DNA of 64,000 bases from Pseudomonas putida (GCA_029953615.1 CP124529.1:620001-684000), one strand, 5' to 3'. Positions 47,669 to 55,774 are shown, counted from the stretch's first letter. The notes: a model not told the origin generated them from the sequence alone. Numbers and translations: made by a program.

Positions 47669-47835
47669 GCGGCGTTGTTGTAGGGGCCGGAATGGCGCAC
47701 CCAGCCCTCACCAGGGTTGCTGGCCGAACACATGTAGCGACCGGTGGCCAAGCTTTGCCACTGGTAGAACGGGGCGGGAGCGGCCGCGAGCGGCAGGGCC
47801 ATGGCCAACAGGGCTGTGAGCATTAGCCGTTTCAT
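47653..47835 (-). CDS. Small exported protein between flgE and flgF (60 aa, unknown function)
   Basis: This open frame of 60 codons has GAGG nine bases upstream of its ATG. It starts with a Sec signal sequence (MKRLMLTALLAMALPLAAAP) and leaves a mature part of about 40 residues with two Cys, several Tyr/Trp and the motif WQSLATGRYMCSASNPGEGW. The two Cys could form a disulfide in the periplasm. I do not recognise the family. It is oriented with the flgBCDE operon, 105 bases plus a palindromic element after flgE, and precedes the flgF promoter. Confidence 0.7.
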   Translation of the reverse strand: MKRLMLTALLAMALPLAAAPAPFYQWQSLATGRYMCSASNPGEGWVRHSGPYNNAACRTF

Positions 47836-47854
47836 GCGTTGTGACCTCGAGAAT

Positions 47855-47960
47855 TTGGGGCCGCTTTGCGGCCCATCGCGACACAAGGCCGCTCCTACAG
47901 AGACCGCGTGAGCATGCAGGAGCGGCCTTGTGTCGCGACGGGTTGCACAGCAGCCCCAAT
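47855..47960. repeat. Variant palindromic repeat between flgE and the small exported-protein gene
   Basis: Imperfect arms run from TTGGGGCCGCTTTGCGGCCC through ATCGCGACACAAGGCCGCTC to the mirrored GAGCGGCCTTGTGTCGCGAC and CAGCAGCCCCAA. The core differs from the common REP in the window, so it is a second repeat family. Confidence 0.78.
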
Positions 47961-47965
47961 AACCA

Positions 47966-49288
47966 TCAGGTCATCTGGATGATGGTCTGCATGATGGTGC
48001 TTTCGGTAGAGATGGTCTTGGCGTTGGCCTGGTAGTTGCTCTGCGCCTTGATCAGGTTGACCAGCTCGCCGGTCAGGTCGACGTTGGAATCCTCCAGCGC
48101 CCCGCCGCTGATCTGACCCAGGGTGCCGGTATCCGGAGCACCGATCACCGGTACGCCCGAGGCGTAGGACTCTTTCCAGGAGGTACCACCCACCGGGGTC
48201 AGGCCCTGCAGGTTGGCGAAGTTGGCGATGGCCACCTGGCCAATCACCTTGTCCTGGCCATTGGTGAAGTTGGCGAACATCAAGCCACTCTGGTCGATGG
48301 TCAGCCCCGACAGCTCACCAGTGGCAAAGCCGTCCTGGCTTTTGGCCGTGGTAGCGCTCGCTGCGTTGTACTGAGTGGTGCCCAGCATGTCCAGGTTCAC
48401 CCCGGCCAGGTTGGCAGTGGCGCCGTTCGGGCTCCATACACCGGCAGCGTTCTTCTGCGCCGGAATCCAGTTATCGAGGGTGAAGGTCTTGTCGGCGGCG
48501 ATGGTCATGCCACCGGCTACCGGGCCCGCGGTCATGGCCGCAGTGTCCAGAGTGCCGTCAGACTTGAACGGCAGCTTGTTGGCCAGCGGCGTGGTCGAGG
48601 TCGGGTCTGCAGGGTTGCGACCATCGATGGTGGTGTACATGGTCCACGAATTGCTGGCCGCATCCTTGACGAAGTACTGGTTCAACTGATGCGCGTTGCC
48701 CTGGCTGTCATACACATCGGTGTTGAACGTGTAGTTGTAGCTGCCGGTATTGGCGGGGTCGAACGGCGTCACGGCCGGTGCGGTGGCGCTGGAGTTCAGG
48801 TTGACATTCTCGGAGATCTTGCCGGTCGGATTCGGCGTCAGGTTCGAGGTATCGATCTGCAGGTTGGTCAGCACACCCTGGATGATCTTGCCATCCGGAC
48901 CCACTGCGTAACCCTGCAGGTTGGAGCCGGAAGCGTTCACCACATAACCTTCCTTGTCGCTGTAGAAGGCACCGGCACGGGTGTAGATTTTCGAGCCGTT
49001 GTCGTTCATCACGAAGAAGCCATTGCCGTCGATGGCCATATCCAGCGCCTGGCCAGTGCCATTGATGTTGCCCGGAGTGAACATCTGCGACACAGCAGCA
49101 GTCTTGACGCCAGTACCCACAACGTTCTTGCCGGCACTGGTACCACGAATGGAGTTGGAATACTGGTCGGCGAACTCGGCACGCGACGACTTGAAGCCGG
49201 TGGTGGCAACGTTGGCAATGTTGTTGCCGGTAACGTTCAGGGCCTTGTTTGCTGCATAGAGGCCGCTAAGGCCGATATTGAAAGACAT
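47966..49288 (-). CDS. flgE: Flagellar hook protein FlgE
   Basis: FlgE polymerises into the hook. The 440-residue protein has the axial N-terminus (MSFNIGLSGLYAANKALNVT, GNNIANVATTGFKSSRAEFA), a FlgE-type body (DMAIDGNGFFVMNDNGSKIY) and the C-terminal SNVDLTGELVNLIKAQSNYQ. It begins 29 bases after the flgD stop codon and is followed by a variant palindromic repeat. Confidence 0.97.
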   Translation of the reverse strand: MSFNIGLSGLYAANKALNVTGNNIANVATTGFKSSRAEFADQYSNSIRGTSAGKNVVGTGVKTAAVSQMFTPGNINGTGQALDMAIDGNGFFVMNDNGSKIYTRAGAFYSDKEGYVVNASGSNLQGYAVGPDGKIIQGVLTNLQIDTSNLTPNPTGKISENVNLNSSATAPAVTPFDPANTGSYNYTFNTDVYDSQGNAHQLNQYFVKDAASNSWTMYTTIDGRNPADPTSTTPLANKLPFKSDGTLDTAAMTAGPVAGGMTIAADKTFTLDNWIPAQKNAAGVWSPNGATANLAGVNLDMLGTTQYNAASATTAKSQDGFATGELSGLTIDQSGLMFANFTNGQDKVIGQVAIANFANLQGLTPVGGTSWKESYASGVPVIGAPDTGTLGQISGGALEDSNVDLTGELVNLIKAQSNYQANAKTISTESTIMQTIIQMT

Positions 49289-49317
49289 GTGCTAACTCCT
49301 GTCGGTGTGCTTAGGCC

Positions 49318-50020
49318 CTAGATGCCAATGCTCTGAATTTTGGAAAGCGCAATGCTGCCCAGCCCCGCAAGGTTGAGCGTCATCTCCGAACCATTGGTTC
49401 CCATAGTCACACTGGTTACCGTGGCCGGCAGGTTGGTAGTCATGGCCGTGGCCTTGCCCTCGATCGAAGCGGTGGCCTTGAAGGTGTAGGTACCCGCGGC
49501 CGCTACTTACGCCGTCGTCGTCCAGGCCATCCCAGGTAAAGTCGATCTTGCCGGCTTTCTGGGTTTCCAGGTCGATGGTGCGCACCAGCTTGTCGTCCTT
49601 GTCGTAGATACCCACCGAGGTGGCGGTACTGGACGACGTCAGGTTGATCGAGCCCTTGATGCCCTTGCTGGTATCGACCACGGCCTTGTCGGTCTCGACG
49701 ATCACGTTGCGCCCGACCAGAGACGAGGCCTGCAGGGCCTGGGAAGACTGCAGCCCGGCGGCGATATAGAGCACCGAGTCATTCAGCGACTGCATGCTCT
49801 CAAGGCTGCTGAACTGGGCCAACTGTGCCACGAACTCGCCGTTTTCCTGCGGATCGAGCGGGTTCTGGTTCTTCATCTGGGTAACCAGCAGCTGCAGGAA
49901 CGCATCCTTGCCCAGGGCACTGCCGGCGGCGCCGGTGCTGCTGCTGTTCTTGCTCTGCTGCTTTTGCAGCGAGGTCAGGTATGCGCTACCGACGTCGGTG
50001 GTGGAATTGGTAGTGGTCAT
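49318..50020 (-). CDS. flgD: Flagellar hook cap protein FlgD (one-base frameshift)
   Basis: FlgD caps the growing hook and is required for hook assembly. The N-terminal region (GKDAFLQLLVTQMKNQNPLD, FVAQLAQFSSLESMQSLNDS) is diagnostic. The frame breaks in the C-terminal FlgD Ig-like domain after WDGLDDDGV; removing one C at 49500-49501 gives SSAAGTYTFKATASIEGKAT and a 233-residue protein ending KIQSIGI. It lies 12 bases after flgC. The lesion is a single inserted base in a GC-rich run. Confidence 0.95.
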
Positions 50021-50032
50021 GTCGGCTTCCTA

Positions 50033-50476
50033 TCACTGCCCCAGGGTCAGGACTTTCTGCATCATGCTCTTGGCCGTGTTCATCAGCTCGGCATTGGTCT
50101 GGAACGCGCGGCTGGCGGAGATCATGTCAGCCATCTCCTCGACCACGTTGACGTTCGGGTAGTAGACGTAGCCGTCCTTGTTCGCCGCCGGGTGGTTGGG
50201 CTCGTAACGGGCCTCCAGGTTGCTCTGGTCCTCGACGATGCCCTTTACCTGCACGCCCTGCCCTGCCTCACCCTGGTCCTCGAACAGCGACTGGCTGCTG
50301 CCGGCCTGTGCGTCCTGGAAGGTAGTGGCGAACACCGGGTGGCGAGCGCGGTAGGTCTGGTCGATGCTCGAGGACACGGTCTCGGCGTTGGCGATGTTCG
50401 ACGCAACGGTGTTCAGGCGCGTGTTCTGCGCACTCATGCCGCTACCGGCAATATTGAAAACACTGGAAAGGGACAT
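50033..50476 (-). CDS. flgC: Flagellar proximal rod protein FlgC
   Basis: FlgC is a rod protein of 147 residues with axial signature MSAQNTRLNTVASNIANAET and C-terminal NVNVVEEMADMISASRAFQT. Two ATGs are possible: 50482 overlaps the flgB stop codon (ATGA), and 50476 (MSLSSVF) has GGGGAG seven bases upstream. I choose 50476 for its better ribosome-site spacing. Confidence 0.96.
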   Translation of the reverse strand: MSLSSVFNIAGSGMSAQNTRLNTVASNIANAETVSSSIDQTYRARHPVFATTFQDAQAGSSQSLFEDQGEAGQGVQVKGIVEDQSNLEARYEPNHPAANKDGYVYYPNVNVVEEMADMISASRAFQTNAELMNTAKSMMQKVLTLGQ

Positions 50477-50478
50477 GG

Positions 50479-50889
50479 TCATTCTCCCCGCAGGGCCGAA
50501 ACCAGCCCTTTGAATTTACTGTTGAGCAAGGTGAAGCTGGCCTGGAAGCCGACGGCGTTCTCGGTGTAGTTCGATTGCTCGATCTGCGCGTCCACGGTGT
50601 TCTGATCGATCGACGGCTGCGTTGGCGTGCGGTACTTGAGGGTATCGTCGGCCATGGCCAAGCCCTCGGCCTCGATATGGCGGCTGTTGGTACGATCGAG
50701 GCTGAAGCGGCCACCGCTCTGCTGTTTATCGCTTTCGGCGGCGAGCACCGAGGCGAAGTCCATGTCACGCGCCTTGTAGTTGGGCGTGTCGGCGTTGGCG
50801 ATGTTGTTGGCCAGCACTTCGGCGCGCTGGGCGCGGAAGCCCAGGGCCTTTTCGTGAATACCAAGCGCCTTGTCGAAGCTGATGCTCAT
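50479..50889 (-). CDS. flgB: Flagellar proximal rod protein FlgB
   Basis: FlgB is the first rod protein above the MS-ring. The 136-residue protein begins MSISFDKALGIHEKALGFRA, with the axial motif VLANNIANADTPNYKARDMD and C-terminal NYTENAVGFQASFTLLNSKF. It is the first gene of flgBCDE, with a near-consensus sigma-54 promoter 50 bases upstream. Confidence 0.97.
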   Translation of the reverse strand: MSISFDKALGIHEKALGFRAQRAEVLANNIANADTPNYKARDMDFASVLAAESDKQQSGGRFSLDRTNSRHIEAEGLAMADDTLKYRTPTQPSIDQNTVDAQIEQSNYTENAVGFQASFTLLNSKFKGLVSALRGE

Positions 50890-50937
50890 GTCGGGGAAAC
50901 CTTCGGAGGTTGACCGGAATATCGTTGGGCAAGGTAT

Positions 50938-50954
50938 AGCAAGGGCTGTGCCAA
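50938..50954 (-). promoter_or_regulatory. Sigma-54 promoter of flgBCDE
   Basis: On the minus strand: TTGGCACAGCCCTTGCT, GG-N10-GC, matching TGGCAC and TTGCT. The start would be near 50927, about 38 bases before flgB. In P. aeruginosa flgBCDE is a FleR-dependent class III operon. Confidence 0.88.
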
Positions 50955-50961
50955 CCAACGA

Positions 50962-50984
50962 AAAGCCCGGAAATACGGGCTTGC
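50962..50984 (-). terminator. Hairpin upstream of the flgB promoter
   Basis: AAGCCCG and CGGGCTT pair around a 6-base loop, and the minus strand continues TTTTCG. It lies just upstream of the flgB promoter and could block readthrough from cheR in addition to the terminator at 51221. Confidence 0.6.
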
Positions 50985-51017
50985 AGGGCGCAGTGCTGTC
51001 AGAGTGATGCCAGAAAA

Positions 51018-51079
51018 GCGGCAAAGGCCTTCCGCCTTGGGTGGCGAAAGCGGCAATTGCCGGGCGGCAAAAGCGGCAA
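51018..51079. promoter_or_regulatory. Cluster of four GCGGCAA elements upstream of flgB
   Basis: GCGGCAA occurs at 51018-51024, 51050-51056, 51064-51070 and 51073-51079, all in one orientation, about 90-150 bases upstream of the predicted flgB start. This is the usual distance for a sigma-54 enhancer. The same core occurs twice upstream of flgF, the other operon expected to depend on FleR. Confidence 0.5.
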
Positions 51080-51101
51080 AACAAAAAATTGACGTCAGTG
51101 T

Positions 51102-51220
51102 TTTGCCTGTGCCGACCTCTTCGCGGGCGCGCCCGCTCCCACTGGTAGGGCGCCACCCCAAGGTTTGCATGGATCCTGTGGGAGCGGGCATGCCCGCGAA
51201 GAGGCCGGCACAGGCAAACA
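51102..51220. repeat. Long REP doublet between cheR and flgB
   Basis: Arms run from TTTGCCTGTGCCGACCTCTT with REP core to the mirrored AAGAGGCCGGCACAGGCAAA, separated by about 25 bases. In this 365-bp gap the other elements are the flgB promoter, the GCGGCAA cluster and two terminator hairpins. Confidence 0.87.
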
Positions 51221-51247
51221 AAAAGGCCGGCAGCTTAGCTGCCGGCC
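51221..51247 (-). terminator. Intrinsic terminator of cheVR
   Basis: GGCCGGCAGC and GCTGCCGGCC pair perfectly around TTA, and the minus strand continues TTTTTG. It lies eight bases after the cheR stop codon. Confidence 0.9.
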
Positions 51248-51254
51248 CCCTTGC

Positions 51255-52082
51255 TTACTTGGCCTGGTAGATGATCCCCGGGCTGCACTGCACCATCTGG
51301 TAATGGTCCGGTAGCCCGTTCAGCGCCTCGGAAGCGCCGAGGAACAGGTACCCACCCGGCTTCAAGGTACTGTGAATGCGCAACAGGATGTCCTTTTTCA
51401 CCTGCGCCGAGAAGTAGATCAGCACGTTGCGGCAGAACACCACATCGAACTTGCCCAGGCTGGCATAGCTGTCGAGCAGGTTGAAGGCGCGGAACTCGAC
51501 GCGACTGCGAATCGCCGGCTTGACTGCCCAGCGCCCCGGCCCCTTGGTGTCGAAGTAGCGCTGCAGGCGCTCCTGGGACAAGCCACGGGCAATCGCCAGG
51601 CTGTCGTACTCACCGGTCTTGCAGTTGGTCAGCATGGTGCCGGACAAGTCGGTGGCAACGATCTGCGCGCCCATCTTCAACTGGCCGAGGTTGCTGCGCT
51701 CGAACTCGTCGATGGCCATCGAGATGGAATACGGCTCCTGCCCCGACGAACACGCCGCCGACCACATGCGCAGGCGCTGGCCGGGGTTGTTGCGAATGAA
51801 CTCGGGAATGACCTTGTTCTTCAGCACCTCGAACGGGTAGGTGTCGCGAAACCACAGGGTCTCGTTGGTGGTCATGGCATCGACCACCTGTTCGCGCAAA
51901 CCGCCACGCGGCTGGGCCTGAATGCGCTGCACCAGCTCGCCCAGGCTCTTGATACCCTGTTGCTCCATCAGCTTGTTGAGACGGCTGGAAACCAGGTACT
52001 GCTTATTCTCGCCCAGCAGGATGCCACAGGCTTTCTCCAGGAATACCCGGAACTGTTCGAAATCCAAATTACCCGTAGACAC
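51255..52082 (-). CDS. cheR: Chemotaxis protein-glutamate O-methyltransferase CheR
   Basis: CheR methylates chemoreceptor glutamates using S-adenosylmethionine. The 275-residue protein has the helical N-terminal domain (FEQFRVFLEKACGILLGENK, RLNKLMEQQG) and a SAM-binding domain with MWSAACSSGQEPYSISMAI, ATDLSG and FDVVFCRNVLIYF. It is paired with cheV, 51 bases upstream, and ends at a strong terminator. Confidence 0.97.
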   Translation of the reverse strand: MSTGNLDFEQFRVFLEKACGILLGENKQYLVSSRLNKLMEQQGIKSLGELVQRIQAQPRGGLREQVVDAMTTNETLWFRDTYPFEVLKNKVIPEFIRNNPGQRLRMWSAACSSGQEPYSISMAIDEFERSNLGQLKMGAQIVATDLSGTMLTNCKTGEYDSLAIARGLSQERLQRYFDTKGPGRWAVKPAIRSRVEFRAFNLLDSYASLGKFDVVFCRNVLIYFSAQVKKDILLRIHSTLKPGGYLFLGASEALNGLPDHYQMVQCSPGIIYQAK

Positions 52083-52133
52083 TACTGCCGCCTCTTTTCA
52101 ATCACTGGAGCCGGGGGCCTGCCCCCGGCCGCG

Positions 52134-53063
52134 TCAATGCGTTGCCTTGATCCGGTCGACCACCCGCTGGGCCAGGTCGTCCGGTTTGAACTTGGCCAGG
52201 AAGTCATCGGCACCGACCTTCTTGACCATCGCCTGGTTGAACACCCCGGACAGCGAAGTATGCAGGCAGATATGCAATTTTTGCATGCGCGGATCGCTGC
52301 GGATCTCTGCCGTTAGCGTATAGCCGTCCATTTCCGGCATTTCAATGTCCGAGATCATCATCAGGAACTCTTCTTCCGGCTTCTTGCCCTCGTCCACCAG
52401 CTGGCGCAGGTAGTTCAGGGCCTGGCGGCCGTCATTGAGCGCCACCACCTCCACCCCCACGGTCTGCAGGCAACGGCTGACCTGCTTGCGCGCCACCGAG
52501 GAATCGTCGACGGTGAGCACCCGCAGCAGCACGGCCTTGTCCTGCACCTCGGCATCGATCACCCCGTCCGACACCGACTCCGACGAAGGCGCCACTTCGG
52601 CCAGCACCTTCTCCACGTCGATGATCTCGACCATGCGGTTATCTACCCGGGTGACCGCAGTCAGGTAGTGGTCGCGTCCGGTGCCCTTGGGTGGCGGATG
52701 GATTGCCTCCCAGTTCATGTTGACGATGCGCTCCACCGAGTGCACCAGGAAACCCTGGGTCTTGGTGTTGTATTCGGTGATGATCACGAAGCTGTTGCGC
52801 GTGTCTTCCTGCAGCGGCCGCAACCCGGTGGCCATCGACAAGTCGAGGATCGGGATGGTCGCCCCGCGAATATTGGCGACGCCGCGCACCACCGGGTGCG
52901 CCTTGGGCAGCAGCGTCAGCGCAGGGCATTGCAGCACTTCCCTGACCTTGAATACGTTGATGCCGTAAAGCTGTTCACCATTGAGGCGAAACAGCAGCAA
53001 TTCCAGGCGATTCTGCCCCACCAGCTGTGTGCGCTGGTTGACCGAATCCATCACACCTGCCAT
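52134..53063 (-). CDS. cheV: Chemotaxis coupling protein CheV
   Basis: CheV fuses a CheW-like coupling domain (about 15-160; RLELLLFRLNGEQLYGINVF, VRGVANIRGATIPILDLS) to a receiver domain (about 180-300) with phosphoacceptor D239 (MMISDIEMPEMDG) and K-containing DDFLAKFKP. It links receptors to CheA and may buffer phosphate. The cheVR pair is known to sit next to flgA and flgMN in pseudomonads. It is divergent from flgA. Confidence 0.96.
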   Translation of the reverse strand: MAGVMDSVNQRTQLVGQNRLELLLFRLNGEQLYGINVFKVREVLQCPALTLLPKAHPVVRGVANIRGATIPILDLSMATGLRPLQEDTRNSFVIITEYNTKTQGFLVHSVERIVNMNWEAIHPPPKGTGRDHYLTAVTRVDNRMVEIIDVEKVLAEVAPSSESVSDGVIDAEVQDKAVLLRVLTVDDSSVARKQVSRCLQTVGVEVVALNDGRQALNYLRQLVDEGKKPEEEFLMMISDIEMPEMDGYTLTAEIRSDPRMQKLHICLHTSLSGVFNQAMVKKVGADDFLAKFKPDDLAQRVVDRIKATH

Positions 53064-53112
53064 GCCAGACTCCTTTATGTTTCAGCCTTTCGTTGCAACT
53101 CAGGTAGAGAGT

Positions 53113-53128
53113 CGGCACGGGCTTTGCT
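53113..53128 (+). promoter_or_regulatory. Sigma-54 promoter of flgA
   Basis: CGGCACGGGCTTTGCT has full GGCACG and TTGCT boxes with GG-N10-GC spacing. The predicted start, about 12 bases past the GC, is near 53139, only two bases before the first flgA ATG at 53141. Confidence 0.78.
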
Positions 53129-53140
53129 TTTTTGAGCGCC

Positions 53141-53893
53141 ATGTACACGAAAACGACATTTTCCCGACGATTGACGCGCCTGCTGACTGGCTCGCTGGCC
53201 ATGCTGTGCCTGTTGCTGCCCGGCGTTCGCACGGTAGCGGACGCGTTTACCTTGCCTGAACAACTTATCGGTGTCACCCAAGGGTTTCTTGAATTCAGCG
53301 TCGAAGATTACCTGGCGACCACCCAGACCGCCGGCCGCTACGAAATCCAGGTCAACCCGCTGGACCCGCGCCTGCGCATGCCGTTGTGCAGCCAGCAACT
53401 TGACGCCTCGCTGGAAAGCCCGGCCCAGCCGCTGGGCCGCGTCACGGTAAAGGTGCGCTGCGAAGGCATGGCACCGTGGACCGTGTTCGTGCCGGCCACC
53501 GTGCGGCTGTTCCGCGACGTAGTGGTGGTGACCCGCCCGCTCAAGCGCGACAACGTGGTGGGCGAAGGCGACGTTGCCCTGCGCGAGCGCGATGTCGGTA
53601 CCCTGGGCCAAGGCTTCCTGACCGAACTGGATCAGGCGCTGGGCATGAAAATGCTGCGCCCGACGGTGATCGACCAGGTCCTCACCCCGCAACACCTGGA
53701 ACAGGCCGAGGTGGTGCGCAAGGGCGACCACGTGGTGATCATCGCCCGCAGTGGCAGCCTGAGCGTGCGCATGCCCGGCGAAGCCCTGAGCAAAGGCAGC
53801 CTGAGTGAACAGATCCGGGTGCGCAACCTCAATTCCAAACGGGTGGTCAAGGCCAGGGTGACCGGCCCCGGCCAGGTCGAGGTCAGTATGTAG
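53141..53893 (+). CDS. flgA: Flagellar P-ring assembly chaperone FlgA
   Basis: FlgA is a periplasmic chaperone needed to assemble the FlgI P-ring. The product (250 residues from 53141) has a long signal sequence (basic YTKTTFSRRLTRLLTGSLAM, then LCLLLPGVRTVADA), a middle region and the C-terminal SAF-like domain (VVTRPLKRDNVVGEGDVALR, MLRPTVIDQVLTPQHLEQAE, VVRKGDHVVIIARSGSLSV). No clear Shine-Dalgarno precedes the ATG. An internal ATG at 53201, still ahead of the hydrophobic core, is an alternative given the promoter position. Confidence 0.93.
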   Translation: MYTKTTFSRRLTRLLTGSLAMLCLLLPGVRTVADAFTLPEQLIGVTQGFLEFSVEDYLATTQTAGRYEIQVNPLDPRLRMPLCSQQLDASLESPAQPLGRVTVKVRCEGMAPWTVFVPATVRLFRDVVVVTRPLKRDNVVGEGDVALRERDVGTLGQGFLTELDQALGMKMLRPTVIDQVLTPQHLEQAEVVRKGDHVVIIARSGSLSVRMPGEALSKGSLSEQIRVRNLNSKRVVKARVTGPGQVEVSM

Positions 53894-53914
53894 CCAGCCC
53901 ATTGATTTGCGCTG

Positions 53915-53933
53915 GCGGTGAGGAACCGCTTTT
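53915..53933 (+). terminator. Possible terminator after flgA
   Basis: GCGGT and ACCGC pair around GAGGA, followed by TTTTCC, 20 bases after the flgA stop codon. The stem is only five base pairs, so readthrough to flgM is likely. Confidence 0.4.
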
Positions 53934-53994
53934 CCTAAACTGTGTCAGAAAACGGGTTCGCGAGCTTGCTGACAGGCGGCTATGCATTTGTGCC

Positions 53995-54021
53995 TAAAGT
54001 TTCTTTCGGGTTGGCCGAAAA
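53995..54021 (+). promoter_or_regulatory. Sigma-28 (FliA) promoter of flgM
   Basis: TAAAGTTT-N11-GCCGAAAA, exact -35 box and spacing with one mismatch in the -10 box against GCCGATAA. The start would be near 54028, giving a leader of about 30 bases. This makes flgM self-limiting through FliA. Confidence 0.85.
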
Positions 54022-54057
54022 CAAGGCAAGCGTCCAAATACCCAGAGGTTTCTGATC

Positions 54058-54372
54058 ATGGTCATCGACTTCAGTCGTTTGAATAACTCTCCGTCCGTCA
54101 CGGGCGGCGTGCGCGGCAACACCGCGCCCGGCAGCGCCGAAAAACCGGCAGCCAGCCAGGAAGCGGCAACCGCCACCAGCGCCAGCGGAGAAGCGGTACA
54201 CCTCAGCCAGGAGGCCCAGCAGTTGCAGAAGATCAGCGACAAGCTGCGCGACGAGCCGGTGGTCAACAGTGCCCGTGTGGCCCAGTTGAAACAGGCAATC
54301 GCCGACGGCAGCTACCAGGTCGATGCCGGCCGGGTCGCCAGCAAACTGCTCGATTTCGAAGCCCAGCGCTGA
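54058..54372 (+). CDS. flgM: Anti-sigma-28 factor FlgM
   Basis: FlgM binds and inhibits FliA until it is exported through the finished hook-basal body. The 104-residue protein has a disordered, Ala/Ser/Thr-rich N-terminal half and a conserved C-terminal FliA-binding half ([40 protein letters not shown]). It follows a strong sigma-28 promoter and precedes flgN. Confidence 0.95.
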   Translation: MVIDFSRLNNSPSVTGGVRGNTAPGSAEKPAASQEAATATSASGEAVHLSQEAQQLQKISDKLRDEPVVNSARVAQLKQAIADGSYQVDAGRVASKLLDFEAQR

Positions 54373-54421
54373 CCGTTCGGCGCGCTGACTTCACGGACGC
54401 CAGAAAAGCCAAGAGTTAGCC

Positions 54422-54889
54422 ATGCACGACACCACCTTGCTGCAACTGATCGAAGATGACATTGCCCCGATGCAGGAACTGCTGGACCTTCTGCAAAAAG
54501 AAGCGATCGCCCTGCATGGCCGCGACATGCCGCTGCTGGAGCAGATCCTGGCGCGCAAGCAGTCGTTGATCATCTTGCTCGAGCAGCACGGCCAGCGCCG
54601 CAGCCAGTTGCTCGGCAGCCTGGGCCTGAGTGCCGATCGGGCCGGTGTACAAGCGGTGGCCGCGCAATCGCCCCATGGCGAAGTGATGCTGCAGCGGCTC
54701 GACATGCTTTCGCAGTTGATGGACAACTGCCAGCAGGTCAACCAGACCAATGGCCGGATCATTCAGGTGCAGCAACACGCCACCAACAACCAGATCCGCA
54801 TCCTCATGGGCGGCGATTCGCCGTCGCTCTATGACAGTCGTGGCAGCACCTCGCCGCTGGCCAAGCCACGGGCCCTCAGTCAAGTGTGA
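54422..54889 (+). CDS. flgN: Flagellar export chaperone FlgN
   Basis: FlgN is the chaperone for the junction proteins FlgK and FlgL. The 155-residue protein is mostly helical (LLQLIEDDIAPMQELLDLLQ, HGRDMPLLEQILARKQSLII) with the C-terminal segment LDMLSQLMDNCQQVNQTNGR typical of the family. It starts 49 bases after flgM and is probably co-transcribed. Confidence 0.93.
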   Translation: MHDTTLLQLIEDDIAPMQELLDLLQKEAIALHGRDMPLLEQILARKQSLIILLEQHGQRRSQLLGSLGLSADRAGVQAVAAQSPHGEVMLQRLDMLSQLMDNCQQVNQTNGRIIQVQQHATNNQIRILMGGDSPSLYDSRGSTSPLAKPRALSQV

Positions 54890-54969
54890 TTTTTTCTGTC
54901 AAGGCACGGAACATACTGGCAAAATGCCGTTAATTGCGTGTGTCGCTTTTGCCTGGAGAACGATAAGCC

Positions 54970-55713
54970 GTGTTCAATGAATCCGATGCCCCGCAGCCGC
55001 CAAAGGTGCTGAACACCCCTTTGGAGATTGCGGCCAACTTACGGCAGCTGCAGGAAAGCCACGACCCCCTGATCATCACCTTCCATGACCGCAGCCAGCG
55101 CTTCCAGAGCTATGTGGTGCACGTGGACCGTGAAAGCAACACCCTGGCGCTGGACGAAATGATCCCGCGCGACGGCGAGAAGTTCATCGAGAACGGCGAA
55201 CACTTCCGTGTCGAAGGCTTCCACGATGGCGTGCGTATCGCCTGGGACTGCAACCACGCGTTGAAGATCAGTGAAGTCGACGGTCACCGCTGCTACCGCG
55301 GCGCCATGCCCCAGGAGGTGACCTATCACCAGCGCCGCAACGCCTTCCGCGCCGCGCTGAAGCTGTCGCAACTGGTCGATATCATCCTCGATGGTGCCCA
55401 CCTGAAGGGCAACGGTGCCCTGCGTGGCAAGTTGCTGGACATCTCTGCCACCGGCTGCAAATTGCGTTTCGACGGCAATGTCGAAGATCGCCTGCAACTG
55501 GGCCAGGTGTATGAGCGCTTCAAGGCGGGTAACCCGCTGGGGCTGGTGGACACCATGGTCGAACTGCGCCACCTGCACTATGAAGAGCGGATCAACACCA
55601 CCTTCGCCGGTGTGCGCTTCCACAACCTCACCGGGCAGGCGCAGCGCAAGATCGAGAGCTTTGTGTACCAGCTGCAGCGTGAGGCGCGCCGGTTCGACAA
55701 GGACGACTACTGA
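54970..55713 (+). CDS. flgZ: c-di-GMP-binding flagellar brake protein FlgZ (YcgR/PilZ family)
   Basis: FlgZ slows swimming when c-di-GMP is high, acting at the motor/stator. The 247-residue protein has an N-terminal YcgR (PilZN) domain (1-110) and a C-terminal PilZ domain with both c-di-GMP motifs: QRRNAFR at 121-127 and DISATG at 157-162. It follows flgN by 80 bases and is followed by a strong terminator. The flgMNZ arrangement is known in P. fluorescens and P. putida. Confidence 0.94.
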   Translation: MFNESDAPQPPKVLNTPLEIAANLRQLQESHDPLIITFHDRSQRFQSYVVHVDRESNTLALDEMIPRDGEKFIENGEHFRVEGFHDGVRIAWDCNHALKISEVDGHRCYRGAMPQEVTYHQRRNAFRAALKLSQLVDIILDGAHLKGNGALRGKLLDISATGCKLRFDGNVEDRLQLGQVYERFKAGNPLGLVDTMVELRHLHYEERINTTFAGVRFHNLTGQAQRKIESFVYQLQREARRFDKDDY

Positions 55714-55729
55714 TCGTCGGCCGAATGCA

Positions 55730-55757
55730 AAAACGCCACCTGCCAAGGTGGCGTTTT
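55730..55757 (+). terminator. Intrinsic terminator of flgAMNZ
   Basis: AAAACGCCACCT and AGGTGGCGTTTT pair perfectly (12 bp) around GCCA, followed by CATTT, 17 bases after the flgZ stop codon. Confidence 0.9.
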
Positions 55758-55774
55758 CATTTGTGTCCTTATAG

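Noticed and set aside
53064..53112. Sigma-28 promoter for cheV
   Set aside because: CATAAAG near the start is part of the ribosome site region, and no GCCGATAA-type -10 box is correctly spaced.
54890..54969. GGCACG in the flgN-flgZ gap as a sigma-54 promoter
   Set aside because: No GC lies at the required 10-base distance; flgZ is more likely read with flgMN.
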